From Deinococcales bacterium (lineage in GTDB: Bacteria > Deinococcota > Deinococci > Deinococcales > JAAFIG01): a stretch of DNA of 44,702 bases. The stretch covers positions 1 to 44,702 of the forward strand of contig JANYHH010000062.1 in the NCBI GenBank assembly GCA_025359505.1, given 5' to 3'. Within the stretch, counting starts at the first letter, position 1. Each line of letters begins with the position of its first letter. Below the pieces are notes generated by a model, which was not told where the DNA came from, made no database searches, and was given only the letters and a program-made list of their open reading frames with translations. A program made the translations under genes and the position numbers. This document shows positions 13,773 to 22,637 of the stretch, one piece after another.

Positions 13773-14720
13773 TCAGTAGCCTTTACTCACATCCACGACG
13801 TTCTCCAAGCCCCGCCCGGCCGCGAAGGCTTCGGCGTTGCGTTGCAGCAGGGCGCTGGCTTTGCGTGCCCAGTTTGGCCCACCGCCCGCGACGTGCGGCG
13901 TGATGATGCAGTTCGGGGCGTGCCACAACCGTGAATCGCCCGGCAGCGGCTCGCGCTCGGTGACATCGAGCGCCGCGCCGCCAATGGTTCTGGCCTCGAG
14001 CGCCTCGAGCAGTGCCTGCTCATCAATCGCGTTGCCGCGCCCGACGTTGACGACCCACGCCTTTTTCTTCAGTAACCCTAGGCGTTCCTTGGAGAGCAAT
14101 CCGACGGTCTGCGGCGTGTTCGGCAGCACCAAAATCACCGCGTCAAAATTGGGCAGCAGCCCATCTAAGTCGCTGAACGCGTGCGTCGTAAACCCGCCTC
14201 GAGTCCCTGCACTCATCGCCACGCCCTCGACGATTGACCCGAACGGCTGCAAGCGCCGCGCGATCTCCACGCCAATCGCGCCCATGCCGACGATCAATAC
14301 CCGCGCTCCCTCGAGCGACATCTCAGAGTCACCCTCGAGTGCTTGCTGGTACGCGTCTTTGTTCCAGACGGCCGCGTTTTGCGAATCCCTGAATAGATGT
14401 AAGCGCCGCACGGCCGATAGCAGCAGCGCGACGGCCATTTCAGCGGTCGGCGCGTCGTGCAAACCTTTGCCGTTGGCGACAGTAATTTGGGCGCGGGGTT
14501 GCAAGTTCAGCACGTGATCCACGCCCGCCGTCAGCGTCTGCACCCAACGCAGGCTCGGCAGCCCCAGCAGCGGCTCGAGGGCGCGGCCCGGCACGCCCCA
14601 GACCAGCAGCGCTTCAGCATCTAGGCCCTCGGGTAATGCGGCTTTGGGGTTGAAGCGCATCACGGTGAGCGGCAGAGCTGGGAGCGGGAATTGCACGGCG
14701 TCTGGGATCAGGATACGCAT
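13773..14720 (-). CDS. D-isomer-specific 2-hydroxyacid dehydrogenase
   Basis: 315 residues from MRILIPDA. It catalyses NAD(P)-dependent reduction of a 2-oxoacid or the reverse; members include glyoxylate/hydroxypyruvate reductases and phosphoglycerate dehydrogenases. The cofactor motif is VLIVGMGAIGVEIARRL (GxGxxG). The catalytic triad is visible as Arg in VNVGRGNAID, Glu in DVTEREPLPG and His in TPHVAGG. There is no ACT domain, which argues against SerA of the long type. Substrate is not predictable. The start is chosen because TACAAT lies 7 nt before this ATG, a leaderless layout; an upstream ATG at 14762 would include that box. Confidence 0.9.
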   Translation of the reverse strand: MRILIPDAVQFPLPALPLTVMRFNPKAALPEGLDAEALLVWGVPGRALEPLLGLPSLRWVQTLTAGVDHVLNLQPRAQITVANGKGLHDAPTAEMAVALLLSAVRRLHLFRDSQNAAVWNKDAYQQALEGDSEMSLEGARVLIVGMGAIGVEIARRLQPFGSIVEGVAMSAGTRGGFTTHAFSDLDGLLPNFDAVILVLPNTPQTVGLLSKERLGLLKKKAWVVNVGRGNAIDEQALLEALEARTIGGAALDVTEREPLPGDSRLWHAPNCIITPHVAGGGPNWARKASALLQRNAEAFAAGRGLENVVDVSKGY

Positions 14721-14727
14721 GCACATT

Positions 14728-14733
14728 ATTGTA
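14728..14733 (-). promoter_or_regulatory. -10 box TACAAT of the dehydrogenase gene (leaderless type)
   Basis: TACAAT on the minus strand followed by 7 nt and then ATG (14720). No ribosome site is visible between. It fits a leaderless transcript. Confidence 0.6.
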
Positions 14734-14934
14734 AGGACATCCGCCGTTAGCGTGCTGCCCAAAAGCTTGGATCTCGAGGAGTCGTTGCGTCACAACGTCG
14801 GTTTTCCTCGAGTTTTGAGCAGATGATCTCAGTTTCGACCTCGAGAAGCTGGTCGAGGTTTTGACTTGAAGCGATTGAGCAAGCTTTGCCCAAGCATCGC
14901 GTGTTTCCTCGCAGTTCATTCACAATTGTGGCGC

Positions 14935-14940
14935 TAAAAT
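14935..14940 (+). promoter_or_regulatory. -10 box TAAAAT of the secreted Pro/Gln-rich protein gene
   Basis: TAAAAT followed by 6 nt and the ATG at 14947, with no Shine-Dalgarno sequence. Another instance of the leaderless layout. Confidence 0.55.
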
Positions 14941-14946
14941 GCGCGA

Positions 14947-15447
14947 ATGAAACCCGTGATCCTCGCCATCGTGACGCTGAGCCTCGCCGCTGCGAGTTTC
15001 GCGGCCGGTCGCCTGAGCGCCCCCCACGCCAATGAGCCTCGCGCCGCGCCACTGCCGGGCATGGTTCTGACGCAGAACTCGAGTCCAGCCGCAGCGCCTC
15101 AGCAAGCGCCGAATGCAGCACCTCAGCAAGCGCCGAACGATCCGAGGGAATTGATCCCGCTCGGGCCCGGACAGCAACCCGGCCCGGGTCAGCGGCCCGG
15201 TGGGCAACCCGGACAAGCACCGGGCCCATGCCCCGTGCAGATTTACCAAGACGGCAAGCTCTATACTTTCCCGCAGCCCGGTCAGCAACCCCAACCCGGT
15301 CAGGGCAATGGCTCGCAACCCGGTCAGCCCGGACAGCCGCAGGAACTGATCCCGCTCGGGCCCGGCAATGGCGGCGGCGCGACACCCTCAATTCCAGCGC
15401 CCTCGAGTCCAACGCCGCCGGCCGTCCCCCCCGGCACGCGCAGCTAA
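14947..15447 (+). CDS. Secreted Pro/Gln/Gly-rich protein
   Basis: 166 residues. Residues 1-20 are a signal peptide or N-terminal anchor (MKPVILAIVTLSLAAASFAA). The remainder is low-complexity, built of QQAPN, PGQQPGPGQ and similar units. A distinctive block ELIPLGPG occurs twice (about residues 67-74 and 138-145), separated by a small segment CPVQIYQDGKLYTFPQPG that holds the only Cys. It is probably an exported, disordered wall- or envelope-associated protein. The function is unknown. Confidence 0.7.
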   Translation: MKPVILAIVTLSLAAASFAAGRLSAPHANEPRAAPLPGMVLTQNSSPAAAPQQAPNAAPQQAPNDPRELIPLGPGQQPGPGQRPGGQPGQAPGPCPVQIYQDGKLYTFPQPGQQPQPGQGNGSQPGQPGQPQELIPLGPGNGGGATPSIPAPSSPTPPAVPPGTRS

Positions 15448-15505
15448 TTTGAAGAGTCACACCAGTGAAAGCCAGACCTGCGTTCCTCACCTCCCAAGGA
15501 GTCCC

Positions 15506-16582
15506 ATGCAACCATCACCGCTGCAACCATCAACCAATGCGTTAGAACCGCAAGCCGTGCTCGAGGCCGCCTCCAAATTGCGCGGTCTACTGTTTGAAGT
15601 CAAGAAAGTCATCGTCGGGCAGGATCTGATGCTCGAGCGGATGCTGGTCGCGCTGCTGGCCCGGGGTCACATTCTGATCGAGGGCGTGCCGGGCTTAGCC
15701 AAAACCTTAGCGATCAAAACCATGTCCGATGCGATTGGCGCGTCGTTCAAGCGCGTGCAGTTCACACCCGATCTCGTGCCGGCCGATCTGATCGGCACGC
15801 GCATCTTCAACCCCAAGGAAGCCAAGTTTGACACCGAGCTGGGCCCGATTTTCGCCAATCTGATCCTCGCTGACGAGATCAACCGCGCCCCCGCGAAGAT
15901 CCAGTCCGCGCTCTTAGAGGCAATGCAGGAGCGTCAAGTGACGATTGGTCAGACGACGTTCAAGCTGCCCAATCCGTTTCTGGTGCTGGCCACGCAAAAC
16001 CCGATTGAATCCGAAGGCACGTACTTTCTGCCCGAAGCGCAGGTGGACCGGTTCATGTTCAAAGTCGTGATTTCCTACCCGGGTTTTCATGAGGAGATGA
16101 CGGTCGTGGATCGCGTCTCCATGAAATTTGAAGCGATCAAAGAGAAAATCTCGCTCGAGGAGCTGGTGGGCTTGCAAAATATGGCGGATCGCGTTTACGT
16201 CCACCCGAACGTCACCGAGTACGCAGTCAGACTGGCGAGGGCGACGCGGGATACGGCTGAAGTCAAAGCGGGCGAGTTGCAAAAGTACATCAACATCGGC
16301 GCGAGTCCGCGTGCCAGCGTCAACCTGATTCTCGGCGCGAAAGCCTTGGCGATCCTGCGCGGCCGCGAGTACGCATTGCCCGAGGACGTGCGCGACCTCA
16401 GCGGCGATGTGCTGCGTCACCGCGTATCACCGACCTACGAGGCGCTGTCTGATAACGTCAGTATTGAGAGCATCATCAACAAAATCGTCGAGCGCGTGCC
16501 ACTGCCAAAAGTCCACTTGGGCGACCCGTACAAAACGCCGCTGAACCGCCAAGCCCCCGAAGCGCTCGAGATCAATCTCTAA
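15506..16582 (+). CDS. MoxR-family AAA+ ATPase
   Basis: 358 residues from ATG with AAGGAG just upstream. Walker A is GVPGLAKTLAIKT, Walker B LILADEINRAP, and the sensor 1 region VLATQNPIESEGTYFLPEAQ is the MoxR signature. MoxR ATPases act as chaperones for VWA-domain partners, inserting metals or assembling complexes. Directly downstream are a DUF58 protein and two VWA membrane proteins, the classical MoxR/DUF58/VWA set. An upstream in-frame extension reads through the end of the preceding gene and is not family-like. Confidence 0.93.
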   Translation: MQPSPLQPSTNALEPQAVLEAASKLRGLLFEVKKVIVGQDLMLERMLVALLARGHILIEGVPGLAKTLAIKTMSDAIGASFKRVQFTPDLVPADLIGTRIFNPKEAKFDTELGPIFANLILADEINRAPAKIQSALLEAMQERQVTIGQTTFKLPNPFLVLATQNPIESEGTYFLPEAQVDRFMFKVVISYPGFHEEMTVVDRVSMKFEAIKEKISLEELVGLQNMADRVYVHPNVTEYAVRLARATRDTAEVKAGELQKYINIGASPRASVNLILGAKALAILRGREYALPEDVRDLSGDVLRHRVSPTYEALSDNVSIESIINKIVERVPLPKVHLGDPYKTPLNRQAPEALEINL

Positions 16583-16597
16583 GCTCGCGATCAATGT

Positions 16598-16639
16598 GTA
16601 GGGTATCTGCACACAATCGTTGGGCGCAGCCCACCCTAC
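16598..16639. repeat. Intergenic nested hairpin (GTAGGGT...ACCCTAC type)
   Basis: GTAGGGT (16598-16604) pairs with ACCCTAC (16633-16639), enclosing TGGGC-GCA-GCCCA (16621-16633, overlapping one base). It lies between the MoxR and DUF58 genes. It resembles common dispersed intergenic repeats carrying GTAGGGTGGGC. Confidence 0.5.
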
Positions 16640-16671
16640 GCCGTCGCTCGAGACTCAACGTAAAGGCCACC

Positions 16672-17697
16672 ATGACCCTCAGCGCTCCAAGCCCCAGACC
16701 GAGTTTCTTCAAGCGCCGCGCCCCCGCGAGTGCACCGATGAGCGCGGCCACTCCGAGCGCTCCGCCAGTCAAAGAACTGCCCGACGCGCTGCTGCGCCGC
16801 CTCGAGTTCAAGATTTTAAAGCGGCTGGACGGTTTTTTCTTCGGCGATTACAGCGGTATTTTTTACGGCCCCAGTCTGGATTTAGCCGAGGTGCGCGAGT
16901 ACCAGCCCGGCGACGAAGTGCGGCGGATCGACTGGAACGTCACCGCCCGCAGCGGTGGGCCGCTGTACGTGCGCCAGTACCGTGAAGAGCGCGAGATCAC
17001 CGCGTGGGTGATTCTGGACGGCGCGAGCAGCATGCATTTCGGCACGCGGCGCTTGACCAAATACCAGCTCGGGCTAGAATTTGCGGCTGTCGCAGCGCGA
17101 ATCGTCACGCGGCACGGCGATAAGATCGGCGCGATCGGCTCGAGTCCGGGTGGCTTGAAGCTCGTCACGGCCGGCAGCGGGCGCGGGCAGGCATTGCGGA
17201 TCATCAGTGAATTGAGCGGCGCTCCTCGAGCTGTACCAGTCAGCCCGAGCGCTGCACCCTCGAGTCCAGCCTCCTCGAGCGGGTCTGATCTCAACACCGC
17301 CCTCGAGCGGGTCGCCAAGAGCTTGCGGCGGCGCGGACTGGTGTTCGTGATCTCGGATTTCATGCGCGGCACGGACTGGGTGGAAGCGCTGTCACGCTTG
17401 GCATTGCGCCACGATGTCGTCGCGGTGCGCGTCTCAGACCTCGCCGAGCGCGAGTTGCCGAAAGTCGGCGGCGTGCGCTTTCGTGACCCCAGCAGTGGTC
17501 AGGAGCAGTGGGTCGACACGGGCGACAAAGCCGTGCGAATGCAACACTCAAAAATAGTCGCGGAGCGCGATGCTCGGATCACGGGCGCACTCAAACGCGC
17601 TGGCGTGGACAGCTTTGAGTTACGCACCGAAGCCGACGTGGTGCAACCGATTCTCAAATTCGCCTTGAAGCGCAAAGCCAGACGGTGGGGACGATGA
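16672..17697 (+). CDS. DUF58 domain protein
   Basis: 341 residues from MTLSAPSP; an upstream frame from 16594 crosses the hairpin and is unlikely. The core DUF58 signature is seen at about residues 60-110 (FFFGDYSGIFYGPSLDLAEV, then EYQPGDEVRRIDWNVTARSG and PLYVRQYREERE). A VWA-like fold follows (WVILDGASSMHFG, LVFVISDFMRG). A variable Pro/Ser insertion lies near residue 190. DUF58 proteins are encoded between MoxR and VWA proteins in this conserved set and are thought to be MoxR partners. Confidence 0.9.
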   Translation: MTLSAPSPRPSFFKRRAPASAPMSAATPSAPPVKELPDALLRRLEFKILKRLDGFFFGDYSGIFYGPSLDLAEVREYQPGDEVRRIDWNVTARSGGPLYVRQYREEREITAWVILDGASSMHFGTRRLTKYQLGLEFAAVAARIVTRHGDKIGAIGSSPGGLKLVTAGSGRGQALRIISELSGAPRAVPVSPSAAPSSPASSSGSDLNTALERVAKSLRRRGLVFVISDFMRGTDWVEALSRLALRHDVVAVRVSDLAERELPKVGGVRFRDPSSGQEQWVDTGDKAVRMQHSKIVAERDARITGALKRAGVDSFELRTEADVVQPILKFALKRKARRWGR

Positions 17698-17848
17698 AGG
17701 CGTTTGTTGCATCTCGAGTTCAAGACGCTCAAAGCTCGCTACACAGCTCGACAGATGCCACGTGCTCGGTACGGGTCGACACTGACACGTCCAATGAATG
17801 TTCAGGCTCGAGTCGTCATAAAAACTCAGGATCAGTGAGGTGCTTGGT

Positions 17849-18871
17849 ATGAACTTCGCCGCGCCTTGGTATCTGCTGCTGCTGCTGCTCGTCCCCGTGG
17901 CGATCTGGGCGTTGCGTTTCCTTGAGGGGCAGCGCCGCAAGACCGCTCTGGAGTACGCCGATGCACCGCTGCTCTCAGGCGTCTTGCAGCGCGGCAACCA
18001 AGCCCACTCGAGCTGGCCGCGCAACTTGCAACTGATCGCACTGGCGGCGCTGCTGTTTACCGCCAGTAAGCCAGCCGCCACGCTATCGTTGCCGCAAAAC
18101 AAAGCCGCCATCATCATCGCGCTGGACGCGTCGCGCAGCATGATTGCCACCGACGTGACTCCCACGCGGCTCGAGGTGGCCAAAAGCGTGATCAAGAAAT
18201 TCGTCGAACTCGCGCCCGCTGACACGCGCATTGGTTTGGTGACGTTCTCCGAAAGCGCCGCCTCGGTGATCCCCGTCACGACGGATCGCGTCCAGTTATT
18301 GGAGAAGTTGGCGGCCGTGAAAGTCTCGAGCAGCACCTCACTGGCAGATCCGCTGGTGGCGGGCGTGAAATCCCTGCCGGGGCGCAAGGATGCGGTGATT
18401 CCCAACGAATTGTTGTTGCGGGCTGCACCACCCGCGACTGGGACAGCGCCAGCCAAACCACCGATTGACCTGAACGCCCTGCCGCCCGGTGCGATTCTGC
18501 TGCTCAGTGATGGTGTCTCCAACAACACGCGCAGCGATCCGAAAATCGCTGCCAAATTCGCCAAGGATCACAAGGTCAAGATTTACACCGTCGCCATCGG
18601 CAAGGAAGGCGGCGCGGTCGCCAACATTGATGGGCAGAATTACTTCATTCCCTTCGACCCCAAATCGCTCGAGCAGATCGCGCAACTGACCGACGGCAAA
18701 GCCGTGCTGCCAACCGACGCGAATTTAGAAACGGTCTTCAAAGAACTCGGCACGGCGATTCGCTGGGAACCCACCAAGCTCGAGCTGGGCGGCTTACTGA
18801 GTGGGCTGGCCGTGGCATTGCTGGTCGTGGCGGGCGCGATGAGCGTGCAGTGGAACAGGCGCTTACCATGA
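17849..18871 (+). CDS. VWA-domain membrane protein (BatA-type)
   Basis: 340 residues from MNFAAPWYLL with GAGG about 9 nt upstream. An N-terminal BatA-type helix pair spans about residues 1-75, followed by a von Willebrand A domain. The metal-site (MIDAS) motif is ALDASRSM (DxSxS). ILLLSDGVSNNT is the later MIDAS strand. A C-terminal membrane helix (LLSGLAVALLVVAGAMS) anchors it. It works with the MoxR/DUF58 pair, probably in envelope integrity or complex assembly. A 150-bp spacer separates it from the DUF58 gene. Confidence 0.9.
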   Translation: MNFAAPWYLLLLLLVPVAIWALRFLEGQRRKTALEYADAPLLSGVLQRGNQAHSSWPRNLQLIALAALLFTASKPAATLSLPQNKAAIIIALDASRSMIATDVTPTRLEVAKSVIKKFVELAPADTRIGLVTFSESAASVIPVTTDRVQLLEKLAAVKVSSSTSLADPLVAGVKSLPGRKDAVIPNELLLRAAPPATGTAPAKPPIDLNALPPGAILLLSDGVSNNTRSDPKIAAKFAKDHKVKIYTVAIGKEGGAVANIDGQNYFIPFDPKSLEQIAQLTDGKAVLPTDANLETVFKELGTAIRWEPTKLELGGLLSGLAVALLVVAGAMSVQWNRRLP

Positions 18872-18908
18872 GCCTTAAGAACAGGCTTTTTGACACAGGA
18901 GATGTGGC

Positions 18909-19862
18909 ATGATCGGTTTTTCATGGCCGTGGTTTTTACTGGCTCTCGCGTGGATTCCGTTGCTGGTCTGGCTGTACCGCCGCAACAACGCTCGCCAAGC
19001 CGAGGCGGTCGTGTACCACCCGGACACCGAGTTTCTCTCGAGCATCGCCAAACGCGGTTTCTCACTGCGCCGCGAACTGCCCGTGATTTTGTATCTGGTT
19101 GCAGTCGGTCTGGGCGTCGCGGCTCTGGCCCGCCCGAACGCGCCGATCCCGTTTCCCGATAACCGCACGACGATCATGCTGGCGCTGGACGTTTCCTTGA
19201 GCATGGAAGCCGACGACATCAAACCCACGCGCTTTGAAGCCGCCAAAGATGCAGCCAAGATTTTCATCAAGCAGCTTCCAGCGGGCACGAAGATTGGACT
19301 GGCGAGTTTTGCGGGCTTCGCCGCCGTCAACGTCACACCGACCGCCGACCACGATGAAGTCGTCAAAGCGATTGACGACCTGTCCTTGGGGCGCGGCACG
19401 GCCATCGGCGCGGGCATCTTGGAGGCGCTGCGGGCCTTGCCCGACCGCGCAACCGACAAACTGCCCAAGAACCCCGCACCAGCCGCGATTGTGCTGCTGA
19501 CCGATGGGCGCAACAACCGCCCGCCCAACCCGGAGGACGGCTCGGCCGAAGCCAGAGCCAAGCAAGTCCCCGTCTACACCGTCGGCTTGGGCACGGAGAA
19601 CGGCGTGATTAACTTCGAGGGCAACCAAACGATGATGGTCGGCTTTGACCCGGAAACCCTGCGCCAAATTGCCCAGACCACCGGCGGACAGTATTTTGAA
19701 GCCCGCAGTGCGGGGCAACTCAACAGCGTCTACCAAAAGTTGGGTCGGCAGATCGGCTGGTCGACCAAACCCGGCGAGATCACCGGCATCGTCGCATCAA
19801 TCGCGGGCTTACTGCTGTTCGCCAGCATCGCCGTGGCGGAGCGCTCGAGGCGCGTGATCTGA
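18909..19862 (+). CDS. VWA-domain membrane protein, paralogue
   Basis: 317 residues with GGAG before the ATG. Same architecture as its neighbour: N-terminal helices (FSWPWFLLALAWIPLLVWLY and LPVILYLVAVGLGVAAL), VWA domain with MIDAS ALDVSLSM, VLLTDGRNNRPPN, and a C-terminal helix (ITGIVASIAGLLLFASIAVA). The two VWA genes are tandem paralogues, as is usual in MoxR loci. Its TGA stop overlaps a possible CTG start of the following HD-domain frame. Confidence 0.9.
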   Translation: MIGFSWPWFLLALAWIPLLVWLYRRNNARQAEAVVYHPDTEFLSSIAKRGFSLRRELPVILYLVAVGLGVAALARPNAPIPFPDNRTTIMLALDVSLSMEADDIKPTRFEAAKDAAKIFIKQLPAGTKIGLASFAGFAAVNVTPTADHDEVVKAIDDLSLGRGTAIGAGILEALRALPDRATDKLPKNPAPAAIVLLTDGRNNRPPNPEDGSAEARAKQVPVYTVGLGTENGVINFEGNQTMMVGFDPETLRQIAQTTGGQYFEARSAGQLNSVYQKLGRQIGWSTKPGEITGIVASIAGLLLFASIAVAERSRRVI

Positions 19863-20017
19863 TTTTCGGTCGCGCTCAAACCCTCGAGTCTGGTTTCGAG
19901 CGGCGCGGTCGGGCGCTCGGGCTGATCCAGCCGCTCGAGCCGAACGCGAACGCGATCATCGCCGCCCGCCTGTGCGCCGAGCACGACCTGACCCTCGAGC
20001 CGCGCACGCTCCCGACA

Positions 20018-20824
20018 TTGCGAACGCTACAGGTCGCTGCGCCGATCACCCAGCACCTCGAGTTGACGCGCTTGTTGCTGGCAAAGCACGCGGCGACTGG
20101 CGTCGTGGCGTTGCGCCAAACGGGTTGGCTGGCGGCACTGATGCCCGAACTCGAGATGTGCGCCGAGGTGCTGCCGTTCGGTTTCCATCACCTCAACGTC
20201 TTGGAGCATCAAATCGAGGCATTGCGTGTACTGCTCCAACTCTTTCCCACCTCGAGTTTTGAAACGCGACTGGCGACGCTGCTGCACGATGTCGGCAAGC
20301 CCGCATCGCGCATCTGGGACGAGGCGCGGGGGCGCTGGAGTTTCTTCGGGCACGACGACATGGGCGCGAGGCTGGTGGTCGAAATCCTCGAGCGATTCGG
20401 GTTTGAAGCGGCATTGACCGAGCGCGTGAGCTTATTGATTGCGCGGCACATGATCCGCTTGCCTGCGGACGAAACCCAAGCCGCCCGCTTCGTGCGGCGG
20501 CAACGGGCGCTGTTGCCGGATTTGCTCCACCTGATGCTCAGTGACCGCGAAGCGAGTCGTGGAGCCTCGAGCAGCAGCGAGGCGCGGTACGCCTATCAAC
20601 TCGGTTTCGAGCGCGTGCTGAGCGCCATGAACGCGCACGACGCGGTGAAGCCGCTGCTGAGTGGCCGCGACGTGATGGAAGTCCTCGAGCTGCCGCCGGG
20701 CAAGGTGATCGGGCAGGCGCTCGAGGTGCTGATGGAGTTGCAAAGCAGCGGTGAGATCGGCACGGCTGACGAGGCTCGAGCCGCGCTGAAACGCTGGGCG
20801 GTGGTGCGCGGGCTGAATTCGTAG
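20018..20824 (+). CDS. HD-domain protein related to tRNA nucleotidyltransferases, NTase domain missing
   Basis: 268 residues from the only standard start (TTG 20018). The open frame extends upstream without stops to 19859, and the extension reads like coding sequence (QPLEPNANAIIAARLCAEHD, LTLEPRTL), matching the neck region of CCA-adding enzymes and poly(A) polymerases. The start may therefore be a CTG at 19859 overlapping the VWA stop. The HD domain is clear: RLATLLHDVGKP, FFGHDDMGARLVVEILERF, LIARHMIRL. The catalytic nucleotidyltransferase domain (GGxVRD, DxD) is absent in either reading. A metal-dependent phosphohydrolase role is likely; the substrate is unknown. Confidence 0.8.
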   Translation: MRTLQVAAPITQHLELTRLLLAKHAATGVVALRQTGWLAALMPELEMCAEVLPFGFHHLNVLEHQIEALRVLLQLFPTSSFETRLATLLHDVGKPASRIWDEARGRWSFFGHDDMGARLVVEILERFGFEAALTERVSLLIARHMIRLPADETQAARFVRRQRALLPDLLHLMLSDREASRGASSSSEARYAYQLGFERVLSAMNAHDAVKPLLSGRDVMEVLELPPGKVIGQALEVLMELQSSGEIGTADEARAALKRWAVVRGLNS

Positions 20825-20847
20825 CGTTGCACGGGGCTTGCATCACA

Positions 20848-20928
20848 GGGCTTGCAGTGGCAAGCCCCTACGCATAGAACGCTCCAATAGGACACGATTT
20901 TTCGTAGGGGCGAACCTCGTGTTCGCCC
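20848..20928. repeat. Composite intergenic hairpin element
   Basis: Two hairpins, GGGCTTGC-AGTG-GCAAGCCC (20848-20867) and GGGCGAAC-CTCGT-GTTCGCCC (20908-20928), are linked so that CCCCTACG and CGTAGGGG can also pair. The segment ACACGATTTTTCGTAGGGG (20892-20910) recurs as ACACGATTTTCGTAGGGG at 44295-44312 before another hairpin. It is a dispersed non-coding repeat of unknown role. Confidence 0.6.
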
Positions 20929-21004
20929 GCTCCGACAGGCAGCCGATTGATGCGACGCTCGAGCATCGCCCTGTTGCCACTGCCTCGTTTCTCGAGTGAC
21001 TTGT

Positions 21005-21010
21005 TAAACT
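21005..21010 (+). promoter_or_regulatory. -10 box TAAACT of the amylase gene (leaderless type)
   Basis: TAAACT, 7 nt, then the GTG start at 21018. No ribosome site is visible. Confidence 0.55.
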
Positions 21011-21017
21011 GCGCCTC

Positions 21018-22430
21018 GTGAGCCTCACGCCAGACTGGGTTAAAGACGCCGTGTTCTATCAAATCTTCCCTGACCGCTTTGCGAAATCAGGTGTGGTGCG
21101 TAAATCGAGCAACCTCGAGCCTTGGGATTCCAAGCCCACGCCGCACGGCTATAAGGGCGGTGATTTGCGCGGCGTCATCGAGCATCTGGATCATATTCAG
21201 TCGCTTGGCGCGACCGCAATTTACTTCTGCCCGATTTTTCAGAGCGGCGCGAATCACCGCTACCACACGCACGATTACTACAGTATCGACCCGATGCTCG
21301 GTGGGAACGCCGCGCTGACAGACTTGCTCGAGGCTGCCCACGCGAGGGGAATGAAAGTCGTGCTGGACGGTGTGTTCAACCACGCCTCACGGGGCTTTTT
21401 TCAGTTCCATGACATTTTGGAGAATGGCTCCCAAAGCGCTTACATCGACTGGTTTCACGTCAAGGGCTTTCCACTGCGGGCGTATGAATCCAAAGACCCA
21501 CCCAATTACGACGCGTGGTGGGGCTATCCGGCGCTGCCGAAATTCAACACGGACACGCAGGCAGTGCGCGAGTTCCTGTGGGAAATCGCTGAATTCTGGA
21601 TCGCGCAGGGCGTCGACGGCTGGCGCTTGGATGTTCCCAATGAAATCGACGACGACGCGTTCTGGCGGGAGTTCAGGCGGCGCGTCAAAAGCGCCAATAA
21701 GGACGCGTACATCGTCGGCGAAATCTGGGGCGATGCGACGCGCTGGTTGCAGGGCGATCAATTCGATGCGGTGATGAACTACCCGTTCACACGCCTCGCA
21801 CTGGGATTCTGCGGTGCGAAGACTTTGCAGCAGAGCGTGATTAAGGACACGGGGTACAGCGACATGCTGCCCGTGAACGCCGAAGATTTGGCAGCTCGAG
21901 CCGAGGAACTCTTGAAGCATCACCCGTGGGAGATCACGCTGGCGCAGCTCAATCTGCTCGGCAGCCACGACACGCCAAGGGTCATCACCGTGGTCAAGGA
22001 CGTGCAGGCTGTCAAACTAGCGACCGTGCTGCAAATGACCTTCCCCGGCGTACCGTGCATCTATTACGGCGACGAGATCGGCTTGGAGGGGAACCGCGAC
22101 CCGGATTGCCGCCGCGCCTTCCCGTGGAATGAGCGCGAGTGGAACAGCGATCTGCTCGAGTTCACGCGCACCTGCACGAAGTTGCGCTTATCGCACCCTG
22201 CCTTGCAGCGCGGCGCGTACCGCACATTGCACGCCACGGGCATGACCTACGCGTTCGAGCGCTCGCTCGAGGGGACACGGATCGTCACGGTCATCAATGC
22301 CGATGCGGGCGCGGTCACGGTCAACCTCGAGACAGGGACGTATCTGGACTGCTTCAGCGGTGAAACGGTCACAGTCAAGGGTTCGCTCGAGGTTACGGGG
22401 CGCACGGCGCGGGTGCTGAAAAGCGTTTAG
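21018..22430 (+). CDS. GH13 alpha-amylase family hydrolase (neopullulanase/cyclomaltodextrinase-like)
   Basis: 470 residues from a leaderless-type GTG. It hydrolyses alpha-1,4 (and perhaps alpha-1,6) glucans. The TIM-barrel motifs are DGVFNHASRGFF (region I), GWRLDVPNEID (nucleophile Asp), YIVGEIWGDA (acid/base Glu) and LLGSHDTPRV (stabilising Asp). QIFPDRFAKSG at the N-terminus and RRAFPWNE are typical of the GH13_20 group. The N-terminal CBM34-like domain usual in that group is missing, and no signal peptide is seen, so a cytoplasmic role on imported maltodextrins is likely. A short C-terminal beta domain is present. Confidence 0.92.
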   Translation: MSLTPDWVKDAVFYQIFPDRFAKSGVVRKSSNLEPWDSKPTPHGYKGGDLRGVIEHLDHIQSLGATAIYFCPIFQSGANHRYHTHDYYSIDPMLGGNAALTDLLEAAHARGMKVVLDGVFNHASRGFFQFHDILENGSQSAYIDWFHVKGFPLRAYESKDPPNYDAWWGYPALPKFNTDTQAVREFLWEIAEFWIAQGVDGWRLDVPNEIDDDAFWREFRRRVKSANKDAYIVGEIWGDATRWLQGDQFDAVMNYPFTRLALGFCGAKTLQQSVIKDTGYSDMLPVNAEDLAARAEELLKHHPWEITLAQLNLLGSHDTPRVITVVKDVQAVKLATVLQMTFPGVPCIYYGDEIGLEGNRDPDCRRAFPWNEREWNSDLLEFTRTCTKLRLSHPALQRGAYRTLHATGMTYAFERSLEGTRIVTVINADAGAVTVNLETGTYLDCFSGETVTVKGSLEVTGRTARVLKSV

Positions 22431-22637
22431 AGCAGCGCTCATCTTGGCTGGTTAGACTCTGCGCTATTGCCTGCTGAGCGCGGTCGATTTGAGATTGGCG
22501 TCTCGAGAATAGCGTCTCTGGAACAATACTTCTGGAACAATGCCTCGAGATTCATATCGTAACCTCGAGATGCACGGGATCAGGCTCGAGGAAGTTTCGA
22601 TTTGCGAGTACGCGCAGACTGTTGACGGGGAGATCAT

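Noticed and set aside
15506..19862. MoxR at 15506 as a second GvpN
   Set aside because: It is followed by DUF58 and two VWA genes and has the general MoxR signature; the gvp-associated copy is at 878-1903.
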